From Streptomyces liliiviolaceus (GTDB taxonomy: Bacteria > Actinomycetota > Actinomycetes > Streptomycetales > Streptomycetaceae), in assembly GCF_018070025.1 (NCBI RefSeq), contig NZ_JAGPYQ010000003.1:28883-92882 (forward strand): DNA of 64,000 nucleotides. The letters are read 5' to 3'. Made by a program: the position numbers and the translations under genes. Below are positions 1 to 15,462 of this stretch, piece by piece (the first letter of the stretch is position 1; each line of letters begins with the position of its first letter). A model generated the notes under the pieces. That model had not been told where the DNA came from. It did not search any database and worked only from the letters and a program-made list of their open reading frames with translations.

Positions 1-7478
<7,478 letters not shown>

Positions 7479-7482
<4 letters not shown>

Positions 7483-7685
7483 CCAACCCCTTCGACGACC
7501 CCCGTACCCAGCACCGCGTCGTCGTCAACGACGAGGGCCAGCACGCCCTGTGGCCGTCCTTCGCCGAGGTGCCCGCCGGCTGGGAAGCCGTCTTCGGCCC
7601 CGCCGAACAGGCCCCCTGCCTGGAATACGTCGAACTGCACTGGACCGACCTGACCCCCCGGAGCGCCCGTATCAGCGTGGCCTGA
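7479..7685 (+). CDS. mbtH: MbtH family protein
   Basis: A 68-residue MbtH-like chaperone that binds adenylation domains and supports their folding and activity. The sequence shows the family pattern: NPFDDP at the N-terminus, then a V-N-x-E-x-Q-x-x-L-W-P-x-F segment, P-x-G-W and a final W-T-D-L-x-P-x-S. The start codon overlaps the stop of the synthetase by ATGA, so the two are translationally coupled and it should serve these adenylation domains. Length and motifs are normal for the family. Confidence 0.97.
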
Positions 7686-7725
7686 CAGCCCCCGGGGTCC
7701 GGCCCCACCACGACGAAAGGCAGCG

Positions 7726-8724
7726 ATGACTCAGCGGACCGACGAGCCCGCGATACGCGCCGAAGGGCTCACCAAGCGCTTCGGGGACAAACAGGCTCTC
7801 GCCGGCGTGGACCTGGAAGCGGCCCCCGGCACGGTGCTCGGGGTGCTCGGCCCCAACGGAGCGGGCAAGACCACGACCGTGCGGGTGCTGTCCACGCTGC
7901 TCAGAGCCGACAGCGGCCATGCCTGGGTGGCCGGACACGACGTACGCGAGGACCCGGAGGGCGCCCGCCGCAATCTCGGGCTGTCGGGCCAGTACGCCGC
8001 CGTCGACGAGAAGCTCACCGGGCGGGAGAACCTCTACCTCGTCGGCCGGCTGTACGGGATGGGACGGCACGCGGCCAGACGCCGGGCGGGCCAACTGCTC
8101 GACGGTTTCGACCTCAAGGACGCCGCGGACCGGCGCAGCGGAACCTACTCCGGCGGTATGCGCCGCCGCCTCGACCTCGCGGGCGCACTCGTCGCCCGGC
8201 CGTCCGTCGTCGTTCTCGACGAGCCGACCACGGGTCTCGACCCGCGCGGACGCGCCGACACCTGGACGTCCATCCAGGAACTCGTGGCGGCCGGCACCAC
8301 CGTGCTGCTGACCACGCAATACCTCGAAGAAGCCGACCAGTTGGCCGACACCATCGCCGTCATCGAGGGCGGCCGGGTCATCGCCCGCGGCACGGCGGCC
8401 CAGCTCAAGGCACGGGTGGGCGGCGAGCGCCTGTCCCTGACCGTGCCCGCGGCCCACCAACGGGCACCGGCCGCCGAGATCCTGGACGCCCTGGGACCTC
8501 ACGTCCCCGCCCTCGACGCCCGTACGGGCCGCTTCACCGTCGCCACCGACCACGGTGCCGCCAGTCTCGAATACGCCCTCGGCTGCCTGCGCCAGTTGGA
8601 CATCGAGGTGCGGGACGTCGCACTGGCGCCACCCACACTCGACGACGTCTTCCTGACCCTGACCGGTCGACCGCGGACCGCCGGCGAAGGCGCCGTCGCA
8701 CCACCGATGGAAGGAGCCCGGTGA
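7726..8724 (+). CDS. ABC transporter ATP-binding protein, DrrA type
   Basis: A 332-residue ATPase subunit of an export ABC transporter. Walker A GPNGAGKTT lies at 42-50, the signature YSGGMRR at 141-147 and Walker B VVVLDEP at 161-167. The C-terminal extension of about 100 residues after the nucleotide-binding domain is typical of the DrrA/daunorubicin-resistance family. A GAAAGGCAG-type ribosome site precedes the ATG. It follows mbtH by 40 bases and overlaps the permease gene by GTGA. By position it probably exports, or gives self-resistance to, the peptide made by the upstream synthetase; that role is inferred. Confidence 0.95.
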   Translation: MTQRTDEPAIRAEGLTKRFGDKQALAGVDLEAAPGTVLGVLGPNGAGKTTTVRVLSTLLRADSGHAWVAGHDVREDPEGARRNLGLSGQYAAVDEKLTGRENLYLVGRLYGMGRHAARRRAGQLLDGFDLKDAADRRSGTYSGGMRRRLDLAGALVARPSVVVLDEPTTGLDPRGRADTWTSIQELVAAGTTVLLTTQYLEEADQLADTIAVIEGGRVIARGTAAQLKARVGGERLSLTVPAAHQRAPAAEILDALGPHVPALDARTGRFTVATDHGAASLEYALGCLRQLDIEVRDVALAPPTLDDVFLTLTGRPRTAGEGAVAPPMEGAR

Positions 8725-9521
8725 ACGCCGTCGGCCGCCTGGCCCGCGACTCGTCCATCGTGGCCTGGCGCAATCTGCTCAACCTGCGCCGCACCCCGGG
8801 CTCGGTCATCGCAGCGCTCGTGCAGCCGGTCATGTTCGTCCTGCTCCTGGCGTACGTCTTCGGAGGCAGCCTCGGCGGAGCCGACTACCGCACCTTCCTG
8901 ATGGGGGGCATCTTCGCCCAGGCCGTCACGTTCAATGCCGCGTTCACCGCCCTGGGGCTCGCGAACGACATGGACAAGGGCATCGTGGACCGCTTCCGCT
9001 CCCTGCCCATGCCCCGCATGGCGGTACTCCTGGGCCGAACCCTGTCGGACCTGACCATGAGCAGCGTCACCCTGATCGTCACCTCGCTGTGCGGCCTGCT
9101 GGTCGGCTGGCGCATACACGCCTCCGTCACCGACGCGCTCGTCGGCTTTCTCCTGATCCTGTTCTTCGCCTTCGCCATGTCCTGGGTCGGAGCAGCGATC
9201 GGGCTCCTCGCCCGCAGCGTCGAAGTGGCCCAGAGTGCCGGCCTCATCTGGCTCTTCCCTGTCACCTTCGTGTCGTCGGCGTTCGTCTCCACCCACACCA
9301 TGCCCGGACCGTTGCGCACCGTGGCGGAATGGAACCCTGTCTCAGCGACGGCGACAGCCGTGCGTCAGCTCTTCGGAAACCCGCCACCCGGCGGCATCCC
9401 GGTCAGTACCGCCTGGCCCGTGGTCCACGCACTGCCTTACGCCCTTGGCTGTGCCTGCCTCATCACAATGGCCTTCATGCTGGTGTCTCTGGCCAGGTTC
9501 CGCAGGGTGACTCTGGGATGA
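8721..9521 (+). CDS. ABC-2 type transporter permease, DrrB type
   Basis: A 266-residue membrane subunit with six hydrophobic segments (roughly residues 30-50, 60-80, 105-130, 140-165, 175-195 and 235-258) and the ABC-2 pattern of the DrrB family (an N-terminal VAWRNLLNLRRTPG segment, then E-W-N-P-V-S before the last helix). The GTG start overlaps the stop of the ATPase gene. It should form a heteromeric exporter with that ATPase. The gene marks the end of the peptide cluster; the next 8 kb is degenerate accessory sequence. Confidence 0.94.
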   Translation: MNAVGRLARDSSIVAWRNLLNLRRTPGSVIAALVQPVMFVLLLAYVFGGSLGGADYRTFLMGGIFAQAVTFNAAFTALGLANDMDKGIVDRFRSLPMPRMAVLLGRTLSDLTMSSVTLIVTSLCGLLVGWRIHASVTDALVGFLLILFFAFAMSWVGAAIGLLARSVEVAQSAGLIWLFPVTFVSSAFVSTHTMPGPLRTVAEWNPVSATATAVRQLFGNPPPGGIPVSTAWPVVHALPYALGCACLITMAFMLVSLARFRRVTLG

Positions 9522-9741
9522 GAACCGCAGGCCCCGGTGTGCAGAAGGCTGTTGTGCTCCTTCAGCGGATCGTCAGGTGGAGTAGTGGGGAACCGGCGTG
9601 CCTGGGTTCGGCATCCCGGGATGAACACGAAGCCGGGGCGCCCCTACGGCCGAAACCCTGCCTGGGAGGCCCCTCCGGCGGCCGTTGACACCCCCCCGGC
9701 ACACTCCTCCTCCACCACCGCTCCGTTAATCGAGGTGTGAA

Positions 9742-9927
9742 GTGGTGGTGCTAGTCACGGAGTTCCGCATCGACAGGCGAAACTGAGTCCCTGCCTTCCA
9801 GCAGATCGTGCAACAGGCCAAGCAGGCCAAGCAGGCCAAGCAGGCCAAGCAGGCCCTGCAGTTGGGCGTACTGGTGCCGGGCGACCGGCTGCCGACCGAT
9901 CGACACCTCCCTGCCGGACTGGCGTGA
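9742..9927 (+). pseudogene. GntR-family (YtrA-type) regulator remnant with in-frame stop
   Basis: Reading from GTG 9742 gives a short leader, then TEFRIDRR, a TGA at 9784-9786, and in the same frame VPAFQQIVQQ ... LQLGVLVPGDRLPTD. That is the N-terminal DNA-binding start of YtrA-like GntR regulators, which commonly sit beside ABC exporter genes. The TGA falls where the family has Gly (GGA to TGA would explain it). A nine-base unit repeats within the first helix and inserts Ala-Lys-Gln copies. The match ends at about 9915 and the frame stops at 9927, so most of the winged helix and the effector domain are missing. It is not functional as read. It may once have regulated drrAB. Confidence 0.75.
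9814..9849 (+). repeat. Tandem 9-bp repeat (CAGGCCAAG x4) inside the GntR relic
   Basis: Four perfect copies of CAGGCCAAG, followed by a partial fifth (CAGGCC). The unit is a multiple of three and so keeps the frame, encoding Gln-Ala-Lys repeats. It looks like slippage expansion in a gene no longer under selection. Confidence 0.95.
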
Positions 9928-10165
9928 ACGCCTTCCCAGCGATGCAGGAGAGGCATTCGCCACCTTCCTCGACCGCTTCGGCTCCCAACGTTCCAAGGCT
10001 GAACGCTTCCTGCGCCCGCTCGCCTGCGCCCAGGGTGCGGGCCTGCCGTGGTCCACCCTCTGGGCACCGCTCGCCGAAGCCCGCTCCGGCGAGCGGTGCT
10101 CCAACGGCGACCTCGACGGGCTGCACATCCACGCGGGCGCCTACATCACCGAAAGCCCTTCACCG
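9902..10165 (+). pseudogene. Fragment of a large NACHT/WD40-type ATPase
   Basis: A different frame from the GntR relic carries a recognisable stretch without a start: D-T-S-L-P-D-W-R-E-R-L-P-S, then FATFLDRFG, RSKAERFLRPLACAQGAGLPW, LWAPLAEA and NGDLDGLHIHAGAYITES. It resembles the segment after the P-loop ATPase domain in Streptomyces proteins that join a protease or effector, a NACHT-like ATPase and WD40 repeats. There is no P-loop and no WD40 part. The fragment overlaps the end of the GntR relic, so an old deletion or recombination junction lies near 9900. The family call is from memory of the pattern and is moderately sure. Confidence 0.5.
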
Positions 10166-10397
10166 GGTACTTCCAGCCGACGTGGGCCGTTGCGCGAGAG
10201 ACCCTCGACGCGGATTGCACCGAGGAGACGAGTTGATCACAGAGCACCAGCAGAAGCTGCGCGCTCGGTGCTTTTCGCACGCCTCAAGATCGTTTCTCAC
10301 GGGTGGGGGTGTGGGCGGACATGTGAAGACACATCACAGTGGGGAAGTCTGCAGTGTGGCGCTGTTTGAAGGCCGGTCGGTGGGTCGTTCTGGGGTG

Positions 10398-11396
10398 TCA
10401 CCAGTGGGTGAGGGCGCCCAGGCAGATGTAGCGGTCTTCGTGGATGTTTTTTTCGTCTTTGTCGGATTTTTCGGTTCCGAGGTTCACGTGGACGCCTGCG
10501 GGTTCGAGTGTTTCGCGTAGGCGTTGCCGGAATGGTTTGCTGATGAAGTTGTGGTGGAGGTCGAGTTGTTTGAGGTGGGTGAGGGGCTGGCCGGAGAGGA
10601 GGGCTGCGGCGCCTTCGTCGCCCAGGGTGCCTTTGGACAGGTCGAGGACCTCAAGTTGGGCGACTACCGGGGCGGAGGCGACTGCGGTGGCGATGTCGTC
10701 CTGCAGGTCGCTGTTGGTCAGGGCCAGGTGCCGCAGCCGGGGCAGCCGGGTACCGGAGAGGATGTCTTCCAGATCGGTGACCTCGCAGCGAAATCCGTAT
10801 TCCTCGCTGCCCAGCCACAGTTCGAGATGCTCCAGCGCAGGCAGGTCGCTCGCTGCCACGCCGCGGACGATGTCGTAGGGCAGTTCGCAGCTCTGCACGA
10901 CGAGCCTGCGCAGAGCGTCATGGCGCAGGGCGGGAAACTGCAGCGTCCCGCCGGTCTGTCCCTGATCGTCGCGCACCCCGGCGCGCATGCCGAACTCCTC
11001 CAGCGCGGGAAAGGCAGCCAGCAGGGGTGAGACATCGCTCTGGTGGATCCGGCTGAACTTGCACTCTTCCTCGGTGATGTCGCCGAGGAACAGCGCCCGC
11101 AGCGCGGGTAACTGCTCACGTGCCGCCAGCAGAGCTGCGACGACTTCCGAGGAGTCGGTGTCCTCCATGTCCTCCCAGTTGCCGGCGATCAGGGCCCGGA
11201 CCTGCGTGACGTCAATTTCGGCGCAGAAGCGGTCGAAGGTCTCGTTCCACAGCTCTTCGTCGACCTCCCACCGCGGGTAGCCGATCCGCCAGGCCACGGC
11301 GCCGGGCTTCACGGTCCCGGCAGCTTCTCCGGTCTGGGGAAAGAGCAGAGCCGGAAGACCGAACAACTCTTCCAGGTGGTTGTCGAAACACTTCAT
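10398..11396 (-). CDS. STM4015-family leucine-rich protein
   Basis: A 332-residue protein of the STM4015 family. It begins HLEELFGLPALLFP and contains W-x-V-D-E-E-L-W-N-E-T-F-D-R-F, then repeating leucine-rich segments (for example PALEHLELWLG, LPRLRHLALTNSDL, VAQLEVLDLSKGTLGDEG, LTHLKQLDLHHNF). I chose ATG 11396 rather than the upstream in-frame start at 11516 because AGGAG lies eight bases before it and the family begins here. The molecular function is unknown; related genes often sit in clusters with STM4013/STM4014 homologues, which are absent here. Confidence 0.85.
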   Translation of the reverse strand: MKCFDNHLEELFGLPALLFPQTGEAAGTVKPGAVAWRIGYPRWEVDEELWNETFDRFCAEIDVTQVRALIAGNWEDMEDTDSSEVVAALLAAREQLPALRALFLGDITEEECKFSRIHQSDVSPLLAAFPALEEFGMRAGVRDDQGQTGGTLQFPALRHDALRRLVVQSCELPYDIVRGVAASDLPALEHLELWLGSEEYGFRCEVTDLEDILSGTRLPRLRHLALTNSDLQDDIATAVASAPVVAQLEVLDLSKGTLGDEGAAALLSGQPLTHLKQLDLHHNFISKPFRQRLRETLEPAGVHVNLGTEKSDKDEKNIHEDRYICLGALTHW

Positions 11397-12396
11397 CCAG
11401 ATCGCTCCTGTCAGATGATGTGGCCGGGATACCGCACGCAGCAGTAGTTCTAGCAGCACCCACTGACTCCTCATGCGATCTGTCAAACCGTGAGAGCGCT
11501 GGGGGCACGAGTCCATAGGTCCGACGCCACCGCTGCGCGGACTTCCGGCTTCTTGGGCGAAGTTCCGGCGAAATGGAATGTCCGCATGTGGGATGACCGC
11601 CGACGGGAAAAGGAGGTCCGTCTTCTATGCCCCTCGGTAGGTTCTCCCTCCTCGTCGCGGCAGTTGGGTGGGTGTGTCGTGTGTGTGGGGCCGTCGTCTC
11701 GATGGCGAGGTGGAGTTCTGTCCGTACGGTTGCGGAAGCCAGGTCGAGGGAGAGTGTTTGGCTGCATCGGTTGAGCCAGTGGGTGAGGGTGCTGCGGCTG
11801 AGGCCGAGTTCGGTGGCGGCGGGGGCGGTGCGGCCGCGGTGGTTGAGCCAGCAGCGCAGGGCGATACGCAGCGGCTGGTCCAGTGGTTTGAGAAGGGCCG
11901 AGGCCCAGCGCTGAGCCTTGTCGGGGTCGAGCAGTTCGGCGGGTATCGGGGGTTCGGGGCCAAGGGGTGCGGACAAGTCGGCCCCTGTGGGAGTGGTGGG
12001 GGCTCGTAGGGCGAGCAGGAGTTGTGCCTGGATGGTGGGGTGGTCGAGTTCGGCGGCCAGGCGTGTGCTGATCGCGCGCAGCCGGGTGCGGACGGTGCCT
12101 TCGGAGGTGCCGAGCACGGCTGCGGTGGTGTGGGCGGATCCGGAGCGCAGGTAGGCCTCCAGTGTCCGGTGCTGTTCTCGGTTGAGGGGGGTGAGGATGG
12201 CGGTGGCCCAGGTGGTGAGCCGGTCGGCGGGCACGGTGTGGAGGAGCCCGTGCGGTCCCAGGGAGGTGGCTGTGGAGGCCAGGGCTCCGGCGGTTGCACG
12301 GTGTCGTGCGTTGCCTGCTTCGGTCCACGCGGTGGCGGTCATGTCCAGCGGCGCGGGGTCGGAGGCGCCGGCAGCCAGTTGATGCCGGTTGGCCAT
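11212..12396 (-). CDS. PucR-type helix-turn-helix regulator, probably damaged at both ends
   Basis: Two related HTH segments are visible: residues ~70-130 (LNREQHRTLEAYL ... GTSEGTVRTRLRAIS) and ~165-230 (LDQPLRIALRCWLNHRG ... LGLSRSTLTHWLNRC), like the C-terminal HTH of PucR/CdaR regulators in duplicate. Coding-quality sequence continues upstream in the same frame to about 12540 (EVQDAVHAVVHAEGNELAVI ... LRAARTLIAD) but holds no ATG, GTG or TTG, so ATG 12396 is only the first available start. The last ~140 residues lack family features and overlap the start of the STM4015 gene in another frame, so the natural stop has probably been lost. Confidence 0.55.
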   Translation of the reverse strand: MANRHQLAAGASDPAPLDMTATAWTEAGNARHRATAGALASTATSLGPHGLLHTVPADRLTTWATAILTPLNREQHRTLEAYLRSGSAHTTAAVLGTSEGTVRTRLRAISTRLAAELDHPTIQAQLLLALRAPTTPTGADLSAPLGPEPPIPAELLDPDKAQRWASALLKPLDQPLRIALRCWLNHRGRTAPAATELGLSRSTLTHWLNRCSQTLSLDLASATVRTELHLAIETTAPHTRHTHPTAATRRENLPRGIEDGPPFPVGGHPTCGHSISPELRPRSRKSAQRWRRTYGLVPPALSRFDRSHEESVGAARTTAACGIPATSSDRSDLDEVFRQPPGRVVRSSGSALSPDRRSCRDREARRRGLADRLPAVGGRRRAVERDLRPLLRRN

Positions 12397-12608
12397 GTCC
12401 GCAATCAGTGTTCGGGCCGCACGGAGGTCGTGGGTGAGGCTGTGGAGGGCGATGACCGCCAGTTCGTTGCCCTCGGCATGGACAACTGCATGAACCGCGT
12501 CCTGGACCTCATCCGGGAGCTCTGGTCTGGCCGCTGGGGAGCCCGTGGGCGGCCCGTCGGGGGAGCGAGGCGACGGGTACCGCGACTGCAGCGACGCGAT
12601 CCCGCTGC

Positions 12609-12992
12609 TTGTACACGATCCTTCCCCGCCTCCAGGCCGAAGGGCCGCTGGGGGCGGTGCGGTGGCGGTGTGGCCACCGCGCGTGGCAGACGCTCACCGA
12701 CGTCCTCGTCAATGGCGACGGCATCGAGGTGTGGCAGCGCCGCGACGCCCGAACGCCGCCGCCGCGCACGATCCCGGTGAGCATCAACAACCAGACGGTC
12801 CAACTGCCCGAGCGGGAGATGACCGGTCTGGAGATCAAGCAGGCGGCCGCCGCGCAGGGCCTGCCTATCGACACCGGCTTCCAACTCTCCGTCAAGCACG
12901 GTCACCGCTACAACATCGTCGGGGACACCGACACCGTCGGGATCCACCGCAACCTCGAGTTCCTCGCCGTTCCTCCGGACGACAACTCGTGA
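12609..12992 (+). CDS. Ubiquitin-like protein, multi-ubiquitin (Multi_ubiq) type
   Basis: A 127-residue protein from TTG 12609 (the start is uncertain; no strong ribosome site). The C-terminal ~75 residues, from IPVSINNQTVQLPEREMTG, form a beta-grasp ubiquitin-like domain of the bacterial multi-ubiquitin class: I-P-V-x-I-N, T-G-x-E-I-K, G-x-x-Y-N-I-V-G-D. There is only one copy and it ends AVPPDDNS without a Gly-Gly tail. The first ~50 residues are unassigned. It overlaps the E2-like gene by GTGA, making it the first gene of a three-gene ubiquitin-like operon. It is probably the modifier or a scaffold of that system. Confidence 0.72.
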   Translation: MYTILPRLQAEGPLGAVRWRCGHRAWQTLTDVLVNGDGIEVWQRRDARTPPPRTIPVSINNQTVQLPEREMTGLEIKQAAAAQGLPIDTGFQLSVKHGHRYNIVGDTDTVGIHRNLEFLAVPPDDNS

Positions 12993-13396
12993 CCACGCAC
13001 CCGGCGACGTCCGCCCCGATCGATACAGCTCTCACCGAGCTGCGTGCGCACTTCGGGGCGGACACCGTCACCACCACACCTGACGGGTCCGGAGGCGTCT
13101 ACGCCGTCATCAGCGATCTGACCGTCGGCCCCGCTTATACCCCCGCACAAACCTGGCTCGGCTTCCAGATTTCCGCTGCCCACCCTGACGCGGACATCTA
13201 CCCCCACTACACCGGCATGCTCAACCGCACCGACGGCCAACCGCACGGTCAGGCGATCCAGCCCGTCACCTGGCAGGGGCGCCCCAGCGAGCCGGCCCTG
13301 CAGATCTCCCGCCGATCCAACCAGCGAAACCCCGCGGTCGACACTCCCGTGAACAAGGCATTGAGGATGATCCTGGCATTGCTCATCGAGCAGTGA
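12989..13396 (+). CDS. E2/UBC-fold protein of the bacterial ubiquitin-like operon, without cysteine
   Basis: A 135-residue protein from GTG 12989, coupled by GTGA overlaps to both neighbours. The pattern Y-A-V-I-S-D-L-x-V-G, W-L-G-F-Q-I-S-x-x-H-P-D-A-D-I-Y-P-H-Y, W-Q-G-R-x-x-E-P-A-L-Q-I-S-R-R-S and a C-terminal helix fits the prokaryotic E2 families (Prok-E2_E-like) that accompany multi-ubiquitin proteins. The whole translation contains no cysteine, so it cannot form a canonical E2 thioester. Either the family acts without one or this copy is a non-catalytic adaptor. The family call rests on the pattern and on the neighbours. Confidence 0.65.
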   Translation: MTTHPATSAPIDTALTELRAHFGADTVTTTPDGSGGVYAVISDLTVGPAYTPAQTWLGFQISAAHPDADIYPHYTGMLNRTDGQPHGQAIQPVTWQGRPSEPALQISRRSNQRNPAVDTPVNKALRMILALLIEQ

Positions 13397-14786
13397 ACCC
13401 GCCCGCCGCTGGAGCCAGCCTGACCGTGCCCGCTCGACTCTGGCAGCAACTGACCGATCACCTCTTCCCCGGCGACCACGCGGCCCACGGCGCTGCCCTC
13501 CTCGCCGGATGGACCCACGGACCCCGAGGCCCTCGATTCCTGGCCCGCGAACTGATCCTTGCCCGTGACGACATCGACTACGGGCCCGGCACCACCGGCC
13601 ACCACGCCCTTTCCGCCGCCTTCGTCCGCGACAACATCCTGCGCGCCCGCGACGAACACCTCGCCTACATCGCCGTCCACAACCACGGCGGCACCACCCG
13701 CGTGCAGTTCTCGCCCACCGACCTGGCCAGTCACGAACGCAGCTACCCCACCCTGACCCAGATCAGCAACACCCCCGTGTGCGGACTCGTCCTCACACCC
13801 CAGGCCGCAGCCGGTGACCTCTGGTACCCCAACGGCACCCGCACCGACCTCACTGAAGTCGTCATCCCCGCCAACAACCTCCTGCGCCTACGTTCCGGAC
13901 CCGCTGCAGCCAACACCTCAGACAGCAGCCCCACCTTGTACAACCGTCAGGTACGCATCTTCGGCGACCTCGGACAGCAGACCTTCCAGGCCATGAAGGT
14001 CGCCATATCGGCCTGGGCGGAGTCGGCAACCTGATCACTGAATACCTTGCACGCCTCGGTGTCGGCCACCTGGTCCTTATCGACGACGACACCGTCGCCG
14101 AGAGCAACCTGCCCCGCCTCGCCGGCGCCACCGCAGCTGACATCGGCCACCCCAAGACCGCCCTGGCCAGCCGACTGGCCAAGCAAGCACAGCCAGACAT
14201 CGCTCTCACCGTTCTCACCGAACGCGTCGAACAACCCCACGCCCAAGCCGAACTGCGCGCATGCGACTGGCTCTTCCTCGCAGCCGACGGCGCGGCCGCC
14301 CGCCACTTCACCAACGCCGCCGTGCAGCAACTCCTCATCCCCGCCACCCAGGTCGGCGTAAAGATCCCAGTACGAGACGGAACAGTCGGACAAATCCACG
14401 CCGTCAGCCGACTCCTTCTCCCCGGTACCGGCTGCTTGTGGTGCGACGGACTGATCGATCCCACCGACCTCGCCATCGACATGCACGCTTCCACCGACCG
14501 GGCCGCCGCACAGTACGTCCCCAGCACACCAGCCGCCAGCGTCTTGCCTCTCAACGCACTCGCTGCGGCCGAAGCCGTCAACCACTTCATGCACGCCGTC
14601 AGCTGCCTCCACGACGACGACCTCGACCACGCCAGCGTCCTCCACCAGCCCCGCTCCCGCACCCGCGACCTCGTCAACTCCCGCACGGACCCCTACTGCC
14701 GATGGTGCTCCCCACGAGAGCAATTCGGGCTCGGAGACCGACCGACTGATGCCGGGCACCGGCATCTCTCCACTGGCGTTTTCTGA
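13393..14786 (+). pseudogene. JAB-E1 (ThiF) fusion, split by a frameshift near 14005
   Basis: The first frame (13393-14034) has a JAB/JAMM peptidase domain with metal motif HNHGGTTRVQFSPTD and a probable catalytic Glu in ARELI, then runs into YNRQVRIFGDLGQQTFQAMKVA, the entry to an E1/ThiF domain. At 14005-14007 the homology moves to another frame: GLGGVGN (nucleotide-binding loop), LVLIDDDTVAESNLPRL, CLWC and CRWC (zinc Cys pairs), ending at 14786. Loss of one base would restore one ~465-residue protein. The E1 half has no own start until about 14322, so it is not expressed alone. An assembly or sequencing error is the main alternative to a real mutation. Confidence 0.8.
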
Positions 14787-14928
14787 CCATGAACGGGTGC
14801 ATGAGGCGCCGATCTCGTCCAGCTGATTCACGCCCCAACAGTGGCAGACAACCAGTTCACGACAGTAGTGAATGGCGGGGACAGCATGGCAATGCCATGC
14901 CCAAGCCGTTACCGTGGAGGCATGGAAA

Positions 14929-14953
14929 GGGGCCGACCTGGATGGTCGGCCCC
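14929..14953 (-). terminator. Intrinsic terminator-like hairpin after the 32-residue peptide
   Basis: A perfect 10-bp stem (GGGGCCGACC / GGTCGGCCCC) with a 5-base loop begins 23 bases past the stop of the small minus-strand gene at 14976. There is no long U tract, which is normal for actinobacteria. Confidence 0.75.
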
Positions 14954-14975
14954 ACAGACGGAGCAGGCCGCTGAA

Positions 14976-15074
14976 CTAGGCGCACCTTGAAGCCACTTCC
15001 AGTGCCACCTGGAAGACTGCGACGACAAGGGACCAAAACGCCCAGTCCGGCGGCTGCTTCTCCCTCCCTGGCAT
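14976..15074 (-). CDS. 32-residue single-pass membrane peptide
   Basis: ATG 15074 is preceded by GGAAGGAGGTGAGTAC, an almost ideal ribosome site, which is unusual in this region. The product is a polar head (MPGREKQPPDW), a hydrophobic stretch of about 18 residues (AFWSLVVAVFQVALEVAS) and the end RCA. A strong hairpin lies just downstream, so this looks like a short self-contained transcript. I recognise no family. A type I toxin-like peptide or a small membrane regulator are possibilities by size and layout only. Confidence 0.6.
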   Translation of the reverse strand: MPGREKQPPDWAFWSLVVAVFQVALEVASRCA

Positions 15075-15462
15075 GTACTCACCTCCTTCCGTCCACGTGA
15101 CGCGGAAGGAAAGCAGCTCCGAGAGGGCTCAGCCGTCCCCCTCATTGTCGTCGAGGAACCGGGCAAGGCATGTCGACTTAGCGTCATTGGTTGGCGGATT
15201 TCGTACGAATCCCCGTCGTGGCGTGGCGGTCGTTGAAGATGACGTCAGAGCGTGACGCAAACCAATTACCAGTTCGCCATGAGGTGTCGCTGCTAGGCCC
15301 CGAAAACAGACTTCTCCACGCGCAAGACCCTGCAGACTCAAGCACACGATCTCTGAGGTGCAAGAAGAACTACTCGACCTCGATCTCGATGTACCGGCAT
15401 CGGGACTAGGAAGGACCGGGCACCTCATGCGATACGGGAGTGCATGCCCTCCATGTCTATCA
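15075..15462. other. Non-genic stretch with a possible RiPP-leader-like relic
   Basis: No convincing gene is present. The only protein-like signal is on the plus strand at about 15340-15475: SEVQEELLDLDLDVPASG, then a short tail with Ser and two Cys (YGSACPPCLSAHS). The LLDLDLD box resembles leaders of class I lanthipeptides, but there is no good start, an apparent frame break lies upstream and no modifying enzymes are nearby. Confidence 0.25.

Noticed and set aside
9814..9849. CRISPR-like short repeats
   Set aside because: Units are 9 bp without spacers, inside a coding relic; nothing in the window has repeat-spacer structure.
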